Shown: in pieces, positions 1-11,609 of the stretch
Layout of the letters: each line of letters starts with the position of its first letter
How positions within the stretch are numbered: the first letter of the stretch is position 1
Source of the DNA: Phoronis australis
Lineage: Eukaryota; Phoronida; Phoronidae
Length of the DNA stretch: 64,000 nucleotides
Direction: 5' to 3'
Assembly (NCBI GenBank): GCA_002633005.1
Contig: NMRA01000117.1
Location: 486,208-550,207 of the forward strand
Notes under the pieces: model-generated
The model's input: the letters and a program-made list of their open reading frames with translations, nothing else
What the model was told of the DNA's origin: nothing
The model's database searches: none
Translations under genes and position numbers: made by a program

Positions 1-823
1 TCATCTAAACGTTAACAACTTAAATGAAAAATACAAAGAATGAAAAAGGACACACAGAAAACATCCACGTCGAGACATACTCCGTCGACAAAGACACTGC
101 CTAGTAGTGAAGCTCATAGACACATACGTTTACACGCTAAACACTTTAATAGACATTTAAGAACGGATTGTCTTGGTTATGGACACATGGGCCTAAATAC
201 GCACATAATCAACCTACGGTAAAGCGTTGTATTAGAAATTCGATGTTGAGCTCAAATACAAACCATTTTTGTTTCCAGACTCGTCGATTACCCGGCAGGT
301 GTCACTCATCATCATCNAAAGCTAGCACCCAAGCATGCAACTGCAAACTCCTGGCACTACACACATCGACATGATTGTAAGGCAAACTCGCTTCAGTTTT
401 AGGATGAGGCATGTGGCCCGTGGGGATGCGCCCATGAGCGAAACATTTGAGAACAAAAAAAGGAAGTTTGACTTATCCGTTACAAAATGGTGGAAGTTGA
501 CATGCATTCATCTAAATGTTAACAACTTAAATGAAAAATACAAAGAATGAAAAAGGACACACAGAAAACATCCACGTCGAGACATACTCCGTCGACAAAG
601 ACACTGCCTAGTAGTGAAGCTCATAGACACATACGTTTACACGCTAAACACTTTAATAGACATTTAAGAACGGATTGTCTTGGTTATGGACACATGGGCC
701 TAAATACGCACATAATCAACCTACGGTAAAGCGTTGTATTAGAAATTCGATGTTGAGCTCAAATACAAACCATTTTTGTTTCCAGACTCGTCGATTACCC
801 GGCAGGTGTCACTCATCATCATC
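1..823. repeat. 507-bp direct duplication around an assembly N
   Basis: Bases 1-316 reappear essentially unchanged at 508-823; a single N sits at 317, exactly where the first copy stops matching. The simplest reading is an assembly join at which two overlapping contig ends were placed in series rather than merged, although a real tandem repeat is possible. Short open frames in it are duplicated with it and look non-coding. No gene or transposon hallmark is seen. Confidence 0.85.
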
Positions 824-3009
824 AACAAATGGTCGGAGTCCAGTAAGAACATGCGTTTCAGGAGGGCTGATAGCGTTCAACTGTAACTGACAACTAGCCC
901 ATACCATCTCTTGACGAAAACAAAAGTGGATAAACACTTTTGTCCATGACCCACTGTCGTCTATGATGCCTTGTCGAGCACTTATTTTAGATATCCTTTG
1001 GAGACGAAACTACCATGCATCGGTATTCCTTGAATAAACTCCTCACCATAAAAAGTCATTCTGGTGACCCCTATAAGACGGCTATAAACACCATTCCATC
1101 GCAAAAATGTAATTTCTGATTTAGTCAACTGGCAGTTATGAAAATCTTCTCAAATTGTTCCGTACAAAAATAAAATAAAGTCTTTGAAGGTGACGTGGCA
1201 TTGGTTAAATGATTTTACATGGAGAGGTTTTTTCTTGACCCATTGTTATGACTACCGTAAGATACAAAGGGGTTTACATGGGTTTCTGCTGTTGTAACGA
1301 AGAAGACGGCTCCTCGATTGTATGCTCACAGGCGATTCAATTTCTGGAGATCCCCTTGACCGGCTTCCATAAACGTATTTTCGAAAATGTATATCTTGTT
1401 TTTCCTACAAATAATTTCCAACCACATTTTCAGAACATTAAAAAGTGTACGTTGGCCGTTTACACCGCTCTCCTTTGAGCCCACGTTTTGTACGGTGATA
1501 CCATCCATTAGCAATCTTCTTCAGGACTTGAGCGTTTATTCAAGGAAGTATGCTAAATAAAGCTTACACGATCGTGGTTACCACAAGATCTCTTGCGACT
1601 ATAGTATCTATGTTACTTAGATGAGTGTAGTAATTTGTATTCTATTTATGTTGTGAATTAGTAGTCCATGTTGCAAAAGTCACCGACGAGGTGCTACATA
1701 TTTCGTGACTCATTCAAGAAGAACAAAAATACATTCATAGACTAGGCTCCTCTAAATATTCATCGTGTTAATAGATAATACATTCACCATTGTCAAGATA
1801 TCTACCTCTTACGCGAGTATAATGAAATTTGATTCAGGGAAAAGTTAACTGATAATTAATTTAGTTTATTTTACATGCAAATGATTTATTTACAATTATG
1901 TTTTCATTTATAACCTTTTTTGGTCTTGAATAAACAGAAATGAATATCCAACGTTGTCAAATACGGTTTCTTTTTGTGGTTGTTTGCATTCCATCACGCT
2001 TGTATATTTGTGCACGTTTACATGGTGCGGTACTGCGCATTTTTCAATTCTTAATATGAACTCCTTGAGTAAAATTTCTTATGGATTGTACCACAAAGTC
2101 GTGTTTTGTTGAATGTGTCCAGTGGAAGACCTAGGTTTTAGAGAACCCGAAATTGATCAATGATTTGCACCAGCACCTGCGTAGCCACCAACAGTTGAAC
2201 AATGTAATCACTTCGATTTCCATATAAACATAGAGAGGGATGGTAATACAGAATTCTGAACTATCGAAGAGTTGTTTATTAAATTTGACTAAAGTTTTTG
2301 AAAAACATTGTGTCATCAGATTGCAAATAAATGTTTTGTCACTTACACGGCAATGTAGGACCGGTAGAGGGAGGGAAACAAAACTCAGCTTCAATTTACT
2401 ACCTTATTGCCAGACTGCATTCTAGGTCCTGGGTCATGTTCTTCTATTGTGTAGACATACGACGGTCCGTTGGTGATAGTTATAGAGAAAGTAACGCTTT
2501 ATAAATTGCTTGTTGACATACTAGGCGTATTAAGCCGGGGGAGGGTAGGTGCAGTTGCTGTCCCAGATTCGAGCAAAAATTTTGAAATTTAGACAAAACA
2601 AGACAAAGTTTGGGCAGCGAAGCTAGGGGAAACCTAGTATTAATTTACTTTGGGTGGCAGTTGGAGGGAGTGGGGTGTTGGTGTCAAACGTAGTTTGCAA
2701 CATTATTTTGCTGTCAGTCAGTCACAAAAAATAAATGCCGACAAAGACGAGGGTGTGCAAGCATACGACTTTGATCTTAAAGATAAATCTTCTACTAATC
2801 CCACGATAAAATAATAACGAAATTTCATGACAACAATCTCTTATTCCAAATATTCGTTTGTAAGTTTTTCAACGACAGTTGGATAACTGAAGTTAATGAA
2901 TACCTCAATACCATTTTCAATATCCAAACACGTATTACAAATCCACAGGCGCTCAAATCAATGTTCAACGCACTGCGTTTCAACTGAACGACGATAATTT
3001 ACTCACAGG
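824..3009. other. Gene-free intergenic stretch
   Basis: No open frame here resembles a known protein and none is flanked by convincing splice sites. The sequence is AT-rich single-copy-looking DNA, with no tandem repeat or terminal inverted repeat that I could see. Confidence 0.5.
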
Positions 3010-3172
3010 CATAGGCGGATCCAAGGTGGGGGATAAAGAGGGTCTAGACTCCCACTTCCCTCCAATTTTAGTGATATCAAATCAAGGATTTTTAAATTGT
3101 TGTCTTGGACCGCTGCTTTTTAAAAATCCTTGATTCAACCTCCCCCTTTTAAAAATCCTGGATCGGTCTCCG
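3010..3172. mobile_element. Short decayed inverted-repeat element (MITE-like)
   Basis: The left end begins CATAGGCGGATCCAAGG and a G-run follows. The right end, read on the other strand, contains GATCCAGGATTTTTAAAAGG. This matches the terminal style of the elements at 5275-5837 and 11732-12018. It also has an internal hairpin made from copies of a TCAAGGATTTTTAAA-type motif. No target-site duplication is visible, so the ends are approximate and the copy is probably old. Confidence 0.4.
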
Positions 3173-3663
3173 GTCTCAATGTACCTGTAACTCTCAATTA
3201 TTCTGTATTCGCGAACATTGCTGTTTAGGAACTGATGATTGTCTAATCCTATAGTTTGCACTTGATGACCCCAGCACAAGTTCGAGTCTGAGTTTTAATC
3301 GAAATCCCAAGTTTTTACTCGAGTTTGTATCTCGAATAAATTGCGAACTTGGAACGGACACTTATCCGTTTAAACCGTAATGTATGCTCTGGCACAGAAT
3401 AATAATACACGAATATCAAAGATATAGTTGCACTATAGCAGAACGAACAGTCTCAAAACTAAATTTTACTGAGTGCATAAATTAGGAACCAGACTCTAGA
3501 GTCACTGAAGATTATTTTTCCGAGTTTCGTTTATAACCTTTTATTTTTACCGTCAAAAATGGGTTCAGAACATTTTTATGCCTTAGTATCAGTCAAGTGA
3601 AACAAAACCTTTCATTGTCCATTGATCTCAATCATTGACTGGTGATATTTTCTTTGTTCATTT

Positions 3664-3806
3664 GGGCGGCACATTATAGCGGGCTGGGTGGCTATAGCCC
3701 CACACTTTTTTCAGTACTACGCCGCCCATGGTCTATAGGCGGCGCACCACAAGGGAGCTGGAGAGGCTTTAACCCCCCCACATTTTTCAGTGCTGCGCCG
3801 CCCGTG
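3664..3806 (-). repeat. GC-rich dimeric repeat, related to 39681-39978
   Basis: Two head-to-tail units, each with a GGCGGCGC core, a CTGAAAAA-type run, a G-run and a CTATAGCC box. The same units recur at about 39681-39978 in the opposite orientation. It is a dispersed short repeat of unknown class, with no coding potential. Confidence 0.5.
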
Positions 3807-3937
3807 TTCAAGTGTTTAACGGCTTGGCCAACTGCTGGACGGTGGCATCTAAATCGGCATTAAGTAAAGAGTCGGCAATGAAATTGTATCATCGATTTAT
3901 TTCATGGTGTGATGGCGTAGTAAGAAGTTTTGTTTTG

Positions 3938-4259
3938 TGATGACAACGTAGGTGAACATTGCCGCAAAAAGAAAAATGATTTCCAACGTCTTTTTATTGG
4001 CTCATGCTGTGTCTACGTGTACAACGTCTTTTCATTGGCTCATGCTGTGTCTACGTGTACAACGTCTTTTCACTGATTGGCTCATGCTGTCAGGGTGTCT
4101 ACGTGTACGTAGGGCCATAGGGCTCACATTCTGACGGATAGCGTGCGAAGAATCTATAAAGGATCTGTGCAGGACAAGACATAATATCATTTACTTCTAA
4201 ATATCGGTGTGACAAAATAAATTGTAAACCCGTTATTCATACGTTCCACACGTGTTTCA
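3938..4259 (+). mobile_element. Candidate solo LTR (322 bp) with promoter and poly(A) signal
   Basis: The block starts TGATGACAACG and ends CGTGTTTCA, so it has the TG...CA termini of an LTR, and it is flanked on both sides by the 5-bp direct repeat TTTTG (3933-3937 and 4260-4264). Inside, in the order expected of U3-R-U5, come three tandem units each with an ATTGGCTCATG (inverted CCAAT) box at 3983-4110, a TATAAA box at 4155-4160, and AATAAA at 4216-4221. No internal retrotransposon domains or second LTR are nearby, so it would be a solo LTR left by recombination. TTTTG is low complexity, so chance agreement is the main worry. Confidence 0.55.
3983..4110 (+). repeat. Three CCAAT-box tandem units in the LTR U3
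   Basis: Three units of about 38-46 bp each contain ATTGGCTCATGCTGT followed by a CTACGTGTAC segment. ATTGG is the reverse complement of CCAAT, and ACGTG is a bZIP/bHLH-type core. They lie 45-170 bp upstream of the TATAAA box, the usual place for U3 enhancer repeats. Confidence 0.55.
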
Positions 4260-4264
4260 TTTTG

Positions 4265-5269
4265 AAATTGCGCATTTTATGAACTTCTTTTGCTCAGACA
4301 ACTCTGTTTCGTGACCGTAAGCGCTACACATAGGGATATAAAATATGGTGAGAAGGGAAGGGTAGCCAACAAAGCCAGCAAAATGTCTGCGTATTCCGTA
4401 AACATGTCATGGACAGCATACTTTTATTCTTGCCTATAAGGGAGGCGGAGGCGCCTATGTGCTAAACCTTGACCTGAACCAAAACAGAAAGACAAGCTTG
4501 TAGTGTTGCCCGGTGCTGAAACACTAAAACGTTCCGACGGTAAAGTTGTATGTCGTCCATCTTCCTGAGTGGAATGATTACACCTCTTTTACTTTTACAT
4601 GAAACATCATATGAACGAAATTCATTTGAGAGGAGAAAATGTCAACACAGTTGGATAGTAGTACTAAGATAACATACATTTATGGGTAGGGCACGTTTAT
4701 CATGAATGAATTGAAAGTTCACACAAAACCGACCTTTGTGAAATTTTCAATAGGGAAATCTAATTTGTAACACTCTCCTTGCCCAGTTCTTTTCTTTCTG
4801 TGCCCAACTAAATCTACAATTATTGCATACCGACACCCCAAAAAGTTACCCCCCCCCCGAGCGCAGCATCTCATAAAAAGAGACGGAAAAACAATGCAGA
4901 ATCCACATTGTTTGCGAAAGATGAGAGAAAAAAAGGATCCAATGTGTCAACTATTCACGCGGGGCAGTAAATAGAATTTTCAACTATCCATTAAAACCCG
5001 ACAACATTACAGCAAAAGACATGCAGCTTACTCAACTACTAAAAACATGCAATACTGTTTACCATAAAATTCTAATTCTAAAATTGAAAGAATGCAATTT
5101 AAGTTGAATCGGAAACCTTAAAGACTAGTGCTTGTTAATAATACCCAATAGTGACAGTAGCCTTCTTGCAAAATAGCAGATATTTTCGTCCAAAGCATCT
5201 CAACAATAGCATTTCTTTTGAAGATAATTACCAGGAAAGTATAATTCATGAAATGTAGAGTTTTCGTGC
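4265..5269. other. Gene-free intergenic stretch
   Basis: No coding exon or RNA gene is recognised. A C-run near 4849 and ordinary AT-rich DNA are the only visible features. Confidence 0.45.
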
Positions 5270-5274
5270 ATGCG

Positions 5275-5837
5275 CATAGGCGGATTTAGGGGGGGGACGA
5301 TTTCCAAAGCAATCCCATCATTATTGCCAACAAGAAAAACAGATTTGGTTTTTTGGGCATTTGAAGACTATTTTAAATACAACAAATTTGTTAAGAACCG
5401 ATTGCACAAAATATAAAACGTGAAAAAGCATTACAAAAAGAAGTAAGTTTCGCGAGCAAACGCTGTGGACCACAAACAAGTAGGTCTCTTAGCACGAAAT
5501 TAGTAGTAAAATCATGATGGTGTAGTGGTAAACTACGCGCGCCCTATCCGCGAGGTCGTGAGTTCGAGTTTATGGCGCGTGCGGTTTTTCCTGTTTGACA
5601 CGTTCTCCGTGTTTTTTTTGCCTTTTTTTCTTGGGTAATACTTCGGGAATCAAGGAAAATGCTTGATTTTTAGAGGAAAAAACAGAAAATTTTCCTAGGC
5701 GGGAGGGATGCAAACCCCCCTCCCGACCTCCCCCCATTCGGTGCGGTGCTATACGCATTTACAATCGTGGTTTGCGCAAATGCTTACAGCCAGACAAAAT
5801 GTTGGGCCCCCCTTATGATATCCTAGATCCACCACTG
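5275..5837. mobile_element. 563-bp non-autonomous DNA transposon with 5-bp TSD
   Basis: The left end reads CATAGGCGGATTTAGG and the right end, on the opposite strand, reads CAGTGGTGGATCTAGG: imperfect 16-bp terminal inverted repeats (12/16). They are flanked by the direct repeat ATGCG (5270-5274 and 5838-5842). The same two terminal variants and a 5-bp duplication recur at 11732-12018. The CA(G/T)-start resembles hAT-type ends, but hAT normally makes 8-bp duplications. No transposase remains. An internal tRNA-like segment lies at 5519-5590. Confidence 0.65.
5519..5590 (+). other. tRNA-like segment (decayed, inside transposon)
   Basis: TGGTGTAGTGGTAAACTACG gives an A-box and a perfect 4-bp D-stem (GTAG/CTAC). 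GAGTTCGAGTTT is a B-box-like match. The T-stem and acceptor stem do not pair, so this is a tRNA-derived relic or SINE head rather than a working tRNA gene. Confidence 0.35.
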
Positions 5838-5842
5838 ATGCG

Positions 5843-8614
5843 ACACTTGTGTGGATTGAGACAGTCAAAATTGATTTTTGATTAGGCCAAAAAGTATAAC
5901 TGGTTCTGGTTCATACCGACTAAAAAACAAAGCGCCCGACCAAATAAATTTCAGCCAGGGTTTGGTGTTTTTTTGAAAAGCTGCTTAGTGACACGTAAGG
6001 TTTAAAACGTATCACACCAAATCAAAATACGTTTTAGTAAAATAATGTAAATTTTTTCAACTATTGGCGATCTTATTCACCAAACAATAATTGATTTAAC
6101 CATCACAAATTCCTCCTATTCGTTGACGCAAGTTATGGTAAAGGAGAAAATGGGTGATCATGATGCCAATAATTACAAAAATTCTTTACGCTGAACAAAA
6201 AATTTCACCCGATTGTCCAAATGAATATTCAAGTTCACGCATAGCAGAGTTGTGTAAAAAGTCACCGCTAGGGTCGCTCTTTCATATGAATTCTGGGAAA
6301 CTTTTAAGCCCAAAACAAAGATTATTACACCTAAGTATCTTTGCCCAAAAGTTGACTACAGAAAGACTACCTGTCTAAGTTCAAGGGTTGTCAGCGAGGT
6401 GCAGTGTGGAGTGGAATGCTTATCTGTCGTTTTCACCACGCGTGTGACGTGTGATCAGGTATATTTCTGATCTTTCTGTAATCGCAGGTTAGCTCATACA
6501 GTACTGTAATCTGTATACTGTCTAGCTACTACACTGTCCAAACGGTACGTCAGTATTACAACAAAATAGCTGAATCTCAAATACCATAACTATCGGGCAT
6601 GAACTATGCAAAAACTTGTATATAGAATTTACAGACCAAATTACGTGGATAATGCAATGCAGCGACCACTCGTGAGTGTATCATGTATGAGGTAGGCACT
6701 TCGTTTTAAAAAGATAGAGATAAACCATGACGTGTGTCTATAACTGGTAGAGCGTGTCTAGGTTTCCCCTGCATGTGAACACGCAATATGAACTGCAGAG
6801 ACATGTTGTGCATATTGTATTTGCATTAATGTGCCTATCACAAGCAAGCCTCTGGATGGCTATGTGGTGCGTTCTAAGGAACCTTGAGCCAGCGAGCTAG
6901 CTGTATGAAGACTGTCGTCAAAATATATTTATATACAGCTTTGTACCAAGGCTAGGCTTACCCATGAAGTGAAGAATGACGAGTAGATCGTATGTCACTG
7001 ATGTGCAACCGAGCAAAATTGTTAAAACTGCATTTCCCCAGTATTTAACTCGTGCCATGAGAATAGCATTTACAGACCTTATTACCAAGGTGCAATTCCG
7101 GGATGAAAAAGTCAACCTCGACACAAAAAATTAGAATTGTGGCTACACCACACCAATTAACATTTTTGGTCTCATCTGAGCCCTTTCTCTCTAGTTTCAG
7201 GACCCATATTTGACTGTCCTATAACATTCAATTTTCGCTTGTATGGACCCATTTTTGGGGTCACTTGACCTTAAAAAAATAGCTCGATTTTCATGTGTGT
7301 TGCTAATTATTGTCATAAAAAGCTAATTATGGGGTTTTCACTATACTATCAATTTTGTTCAATCACACGAACCCCAAACTTTATAAAAATTAACACTTCA
7401 ACTTTAGCACATAAATGACCTCTTGGGGTCAAAGGTCAACTCCTGGATATCATGGTGCCGTACGTCCATCACAAAAAGTGTTAAAAAGTTTATTTACGTT
7501 AAAAGTTTTTAATCAAAATTAAAATAATTTCAGATTCTCTTTTAACTTGTTACTCAATACTACTGACCAAAATTTTGGATCACAGGGATTATTCGTTTAG
7601 TCAGAAATTGTGTGACAGACGTACAGCAGATTTGTACGTCCGTCCGTCACACCCATGAAATTGCAATTTTTCAGTCTATAAAATTAACCTTAGGTCACAT
7701 TTCTACTTTCTAAACTTGCATGATAAAATGTGTCTCACACCTAAGAACCTTAAAACCATAAAATATTACAAAGGCATCTTTAAAATTAAGTGAAGAAGTT
7801 GTTACAGATTTTAACTAAATGCATCGATTTTTTTCAATTTCAAAAGTATTTGCAGAAAAGTTACAGTTTACAATGTCATCTAGTTATTTTTAGTAAAATT
7901 CAAGTTATTAAAATCAAATAGTTGTACCACATTATAAAATGTAAATAAAACAAAATGTTAATTTAATGAACTTATCGTTTTTCTGTTGGTACCCCGTGTT
8001 AGTACAGAAATGCTTAGCTTTTGGGAAATTCAAGATGCAAAAATATTCATACAAAAGAAATCCTAATTTGCTCTAGAGTATAGCAAATAACAAGAGACCT
8101 TAAGGAACACATGTCAACTTGCTATTGCACTGGAATCAACATGTTATTTCTGCTTCGACCTGCTATGTTGTGTTTGTGTTGAAAAAGCCGATACCGGGAA
8201 TTTTCAAGCAGTAAAAATCTGTCGCCTACTTTATTGAGCATTTTTGTCACACCCTCACTGGCTGTAGGCACTCTTTTTGTGTTTTTCAGTGTATTGGGTC
8301 ATTGGGTGGTTTGTATGAAATTATTTCATAGCAAATTATTACATTGTCTAATCTTACATATTTTTGATTCTTCAATATTTTTAAGAATTAGTCGACTAAT
8401 TTTTTTTCTGCTGAGCTTCAACCCCTTTTAGAAAGGATAGAGGAAATTGTACGAGACCACGGGAAGAACACAACTGTGAGAAGAATAAATATCTGCTGGA
8501 ATATTCTCTGAAACTCGAAAAAAATACTATCTTGGATCAAGAAATTCATAATTGTACTTGTGCGCTCTGTGATGTCCCTTATGAAAAAGCTTCAGGAAAT
8601 TCTAATCCCGAAAG
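5843..8614. other. Gene-free intergenic stretch
   Basis: No recognisable exon, RNA gene or clear element boundary is seen over about 2.8 kb. The segment 7141-7700 is rich in polyT/polyA tracts and looks like old repeat-derived sequence, but I cannot assign a family. Confidence 0.4.
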
Positions 8615-8890
8615 CCAGTGAGAATCTCACTGGATTCCAGTTAGATTCCAGTGAGAATCTAAACAATTAAGATGCCATTTAAATTAGTGAGAAAAAAATT
8701 CTCACTCTAGTGAGATTACAGTGATATTCCAGTTAGAATTCAGTGAGAATCTAACTAATTTGCATAGCATTCCCACTCAGTGAGAATTTGTCTTACTGAA
8801 ATTCTCACTCAGTAGGAATGCTATTCAAATTAGTGAGAATCTGTGTTACTGAAATTCTCACTGAGTGAAAATCTCACTGGGTGAGAATTT
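8615..8890. repeat. Palindrome-rich repeat cluster (AGTGAGAATCTCACT motif)
   Basis: The motif GTGAGAAT and its complement ATTCTCAC alternate many times, starting with the near-perfect palindrome CCAGTGAGAATCTCACTGG. The block could form several overlapping hairpins. Repeated TTAGATTCCAGTGAGAATCT-type units suggest a decayed MITE or foldback array. No target-site duplication was found. Confidence 0.55.
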
Positions 8891-10192
8891 TGAACTTAGA
8901 AAATTTTGTGTGTGCCTTTTATACAGACACTGACTGAATAGATTAGAGATCAAAGCGTTACAGTTCCTGCAAGCCATGCAGCTACACACATTGCTGCAGG
9001 CTTGCCGCAAACATCTTCATGGGGTCATATAGAAGTATCTACGAACCTCCTGAAAATATATTGCTGCAAGACTACAAAATACTTGAATTGTGGTATGAAT
9101 AATTTAATGCAGAAATGTCCTTGGCAAATACATAATTTTTATTGCACATGCCCACTTGTTAAATACAGAATACAGAACCAGCTGCATACTGGATTTAACA
9201 TGATAGTTTTCAATCTTATAATGGCTGTACTTTGGGAGCAAGTTTTCGGATATACAGAATTGATTGAACACACGAAACTACAGAGGTTGTCCAGTTATAG
9301 TCATACTAGTAGATGTTCTAAACACATTCTACTCCAGACTAATCTGTATTACAGCAATCAGTGGTGTTCCATATGTATCATGGGATGATCCTCCACTTTT
9401 CTTCCTTGTGTTTTCTAACCAACCTTGACATGCCGTGTATGCCATTTGTTCCAGTGTTTTCAACTCAAACTTGTTGCCTCATAACCTCTGCAGTGTGTCT
9501 GGCTTTCATCAAGTGCATTATATCGCTCAATATTCATAAACTTAAAATATGAATGCTATTTCACTTTCCGTAAAAAGGCATTTGTGATAGCAATTATATT
9601 AGAATCTCAATTATGTTTTTAGCCGAAATTTTCTCTCGCTCGTGTATGAACAGGCAGTTGAACTTGTGCTCAATTAACCAGTTTGACTGCAGAGACTTGA
9701 GAACTGTCGTATGACTTAAGGTGATTGCAGTTAAAACATCTGTAATATACAACATGTAAATCTTATATTGTGCCTAATAGTTACCTTGCACTAAACCAAA
9801 ATGAAAATTTATTGTTCCCTACTGTGAATCAAACACAGGAAGTGATGTGAAAATTGACACAGAATTAACTTTTAAAGTCTCAATTAAGTGATATATTAGC
9901 AATTAGAAGGTCTGGTTTCATTTAACTTGTCAAAGTTTTGGAAACTGTGCATAGTTGGTTCTGGTCTAGACCCCAACTCATTTTGAAATCTTTGCTGTAA
10001 TTTTCCCTAACCGTTAAAACCTCCAATTTGGATGAATCAGTTAGAAAGACAACTTCCTTTTGTTTGTAAGACCAGAACTACTGATTCATGAATGAAATCT
10101 AAGTAATGTTACTTGACAAGCATATCAACAAATTATACAATTTTCAAACCTAACATCCATACAGTTCTTCAGTTATCCATGTAGAGTCTATA
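8891..10192. other. Gene-free intergenic stretch
   Basis: An open frame covers 9002-9388, but its translation shows no domain or family resemblance and no splice context. Nothing else is recognised. Confidence 0.4.
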
Positions 10193-10601
10193 GTCCATTT
10201 ACACATCAAATTTTGATCCAGGGCAACTGACACGGAGCAACCGGTGTCAAGTGGCCATTTACACACGCAATTTCATTAACTGTGGCAAGTTTTACACTGG
10301 AGAGTGGAATGCACATGCGCAGGTTTTCAAATAGCGGGAGTTCCAGAGACAGAGAGCCCGTATGTAGGTCATTGCACAAGCGCAGCAGAGATGATCCTTT
10401 CCGCCTTGCCCCAGTTTCGCGTTTAGACTTATATTTGACATGGAGCAAGATGTTCGAGTGCAAATTGCCCCACCTCACAAACAGGTGGCAGAAGTTGTCA
10501 CCGTGGTGTCAATTTGCTCCGTGTCAGTCCTGTTTACACACTAGAACATCTCGTTCCTTCCGTGTCAACTGATCCGTGTAAACTTTTGTAGTGTAAACGG
10601 C
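10193..10601. mobile_element. Inverted-repeat element of about 410 bp (MITE-like)
   Basis: The left end has CCATTTACAC followed by CAACTGACACGGAGCAA; the right end on the opposite strand has CCGTTTACAC followed by CAGTTGACACGGAA. The arms thus share two motif blocks (TTTACAC and TGACACGGA) in mirrored order. No clear target-site duplication and no coding potential. Ends are approximate. Confidence 0.5.
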
Positions 10602-10698
10602 AGTTATTCTGTACCAAAAGGAACCATTTGAAATGGTTCAAATGAAATGTTGGGTCACTTATTTCCAGGCATGTAACCTTGACAATCACACCATTTCA

Positions 10699-10897
10699 TT
10701 GATAACAGTCCCAGCAGTTCAACATGTAGCTGGGCTAGCATGATTAAATAAACAGTCAACAGCCCTGGAGGCACTAAACATTAATGTATTTCAAGAGGCA
10801 TTCCTTGATAACAGTCCTAGCAGTTCAACCTGTAGCTGGGCTAGCAAAGTTAAAATAAACGATCAATAATCACAGAGGCATTCAAACATTAATGTAC
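10699..10897. repeat. Direct duplication, offset 106 bp
   Basis: Two copies begin TTGATAACAGTCC (10699 and 10805), continue with GCAGTTCAAC and GTAGCTGGGCTAGCA, and end with AAACATTAATGTA. They are about 85-90% alike, indicating an older local tandem duplication. Confidence 0.7.
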
Positions 10898-11609
10898 AGG
10901 TCCACAAGTGAAATTTAATTTTCTTAGTTTTTCATAAGTAATGTGCAGTACCAGAAGAATACCATATCCAAGTCCATACCATTGCTACCGAAAAATTGTG
11001 AGCCTTCAAAACAATGCTAAATTACCTTGAAATATCAAAATGAGTAATTTTTGGCAATTATTTTTGTCCGAAATTGGCAAAATTTTACTATAGCTACGGT
11101 GGCTGCTACGACCTGATTATGGGATAATTTCAAATGTTGATAAAGTACAAGTTGTTCTAAATGCTAATACTTGCTCACTTGGTAAAATTAAATCATATAT
11201 TTGTGTATGGTTTGTATTGATATTTATTATTTTTGTTTAAACAATACGCAGGTAACAGTCTTTGTTGTTTTAAAGCAATTGCATTTAATATTTTGCCAGA
11301 TTGACTTTGACAGCAGTATGAAAGTTGAAAATTTGTCAAGTGTGGTGACTGAATAAAGTACATGCAGATGCAGTTATATTCTGTAAGTGTTTTGGATTAC
11401 ATTTGGGTATCTTTTAGCTTTTGCTGTTTTGAACAATGTAACTTACCCAACAGTAGGTAAGACTTAGGTCACATTTAGGTAAGTTATCTAACCTAGGTAA
11501 CTGCCTTGCTTAGGGTCTGGGATTTGAGGTTTCTTTGAAATTAGAAAATAAAAACAGTTTCACTATTTGTAACATTTTGTCACAATCTTAATGCTAACAC
11601 TTTAAATGT

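Noticed and set aside
5519-5590. Functional tRNA gene
   Set aside because: A-box, D-stem and B-box-like sequences are present, but the T-stem and acceptor stem do not pair and it sits inside a transposon.
9002-9388. 128-codon open frame
   Set aside because: No ATG at its start, no recognisable domain, no splice signals and no neighbouring exon.
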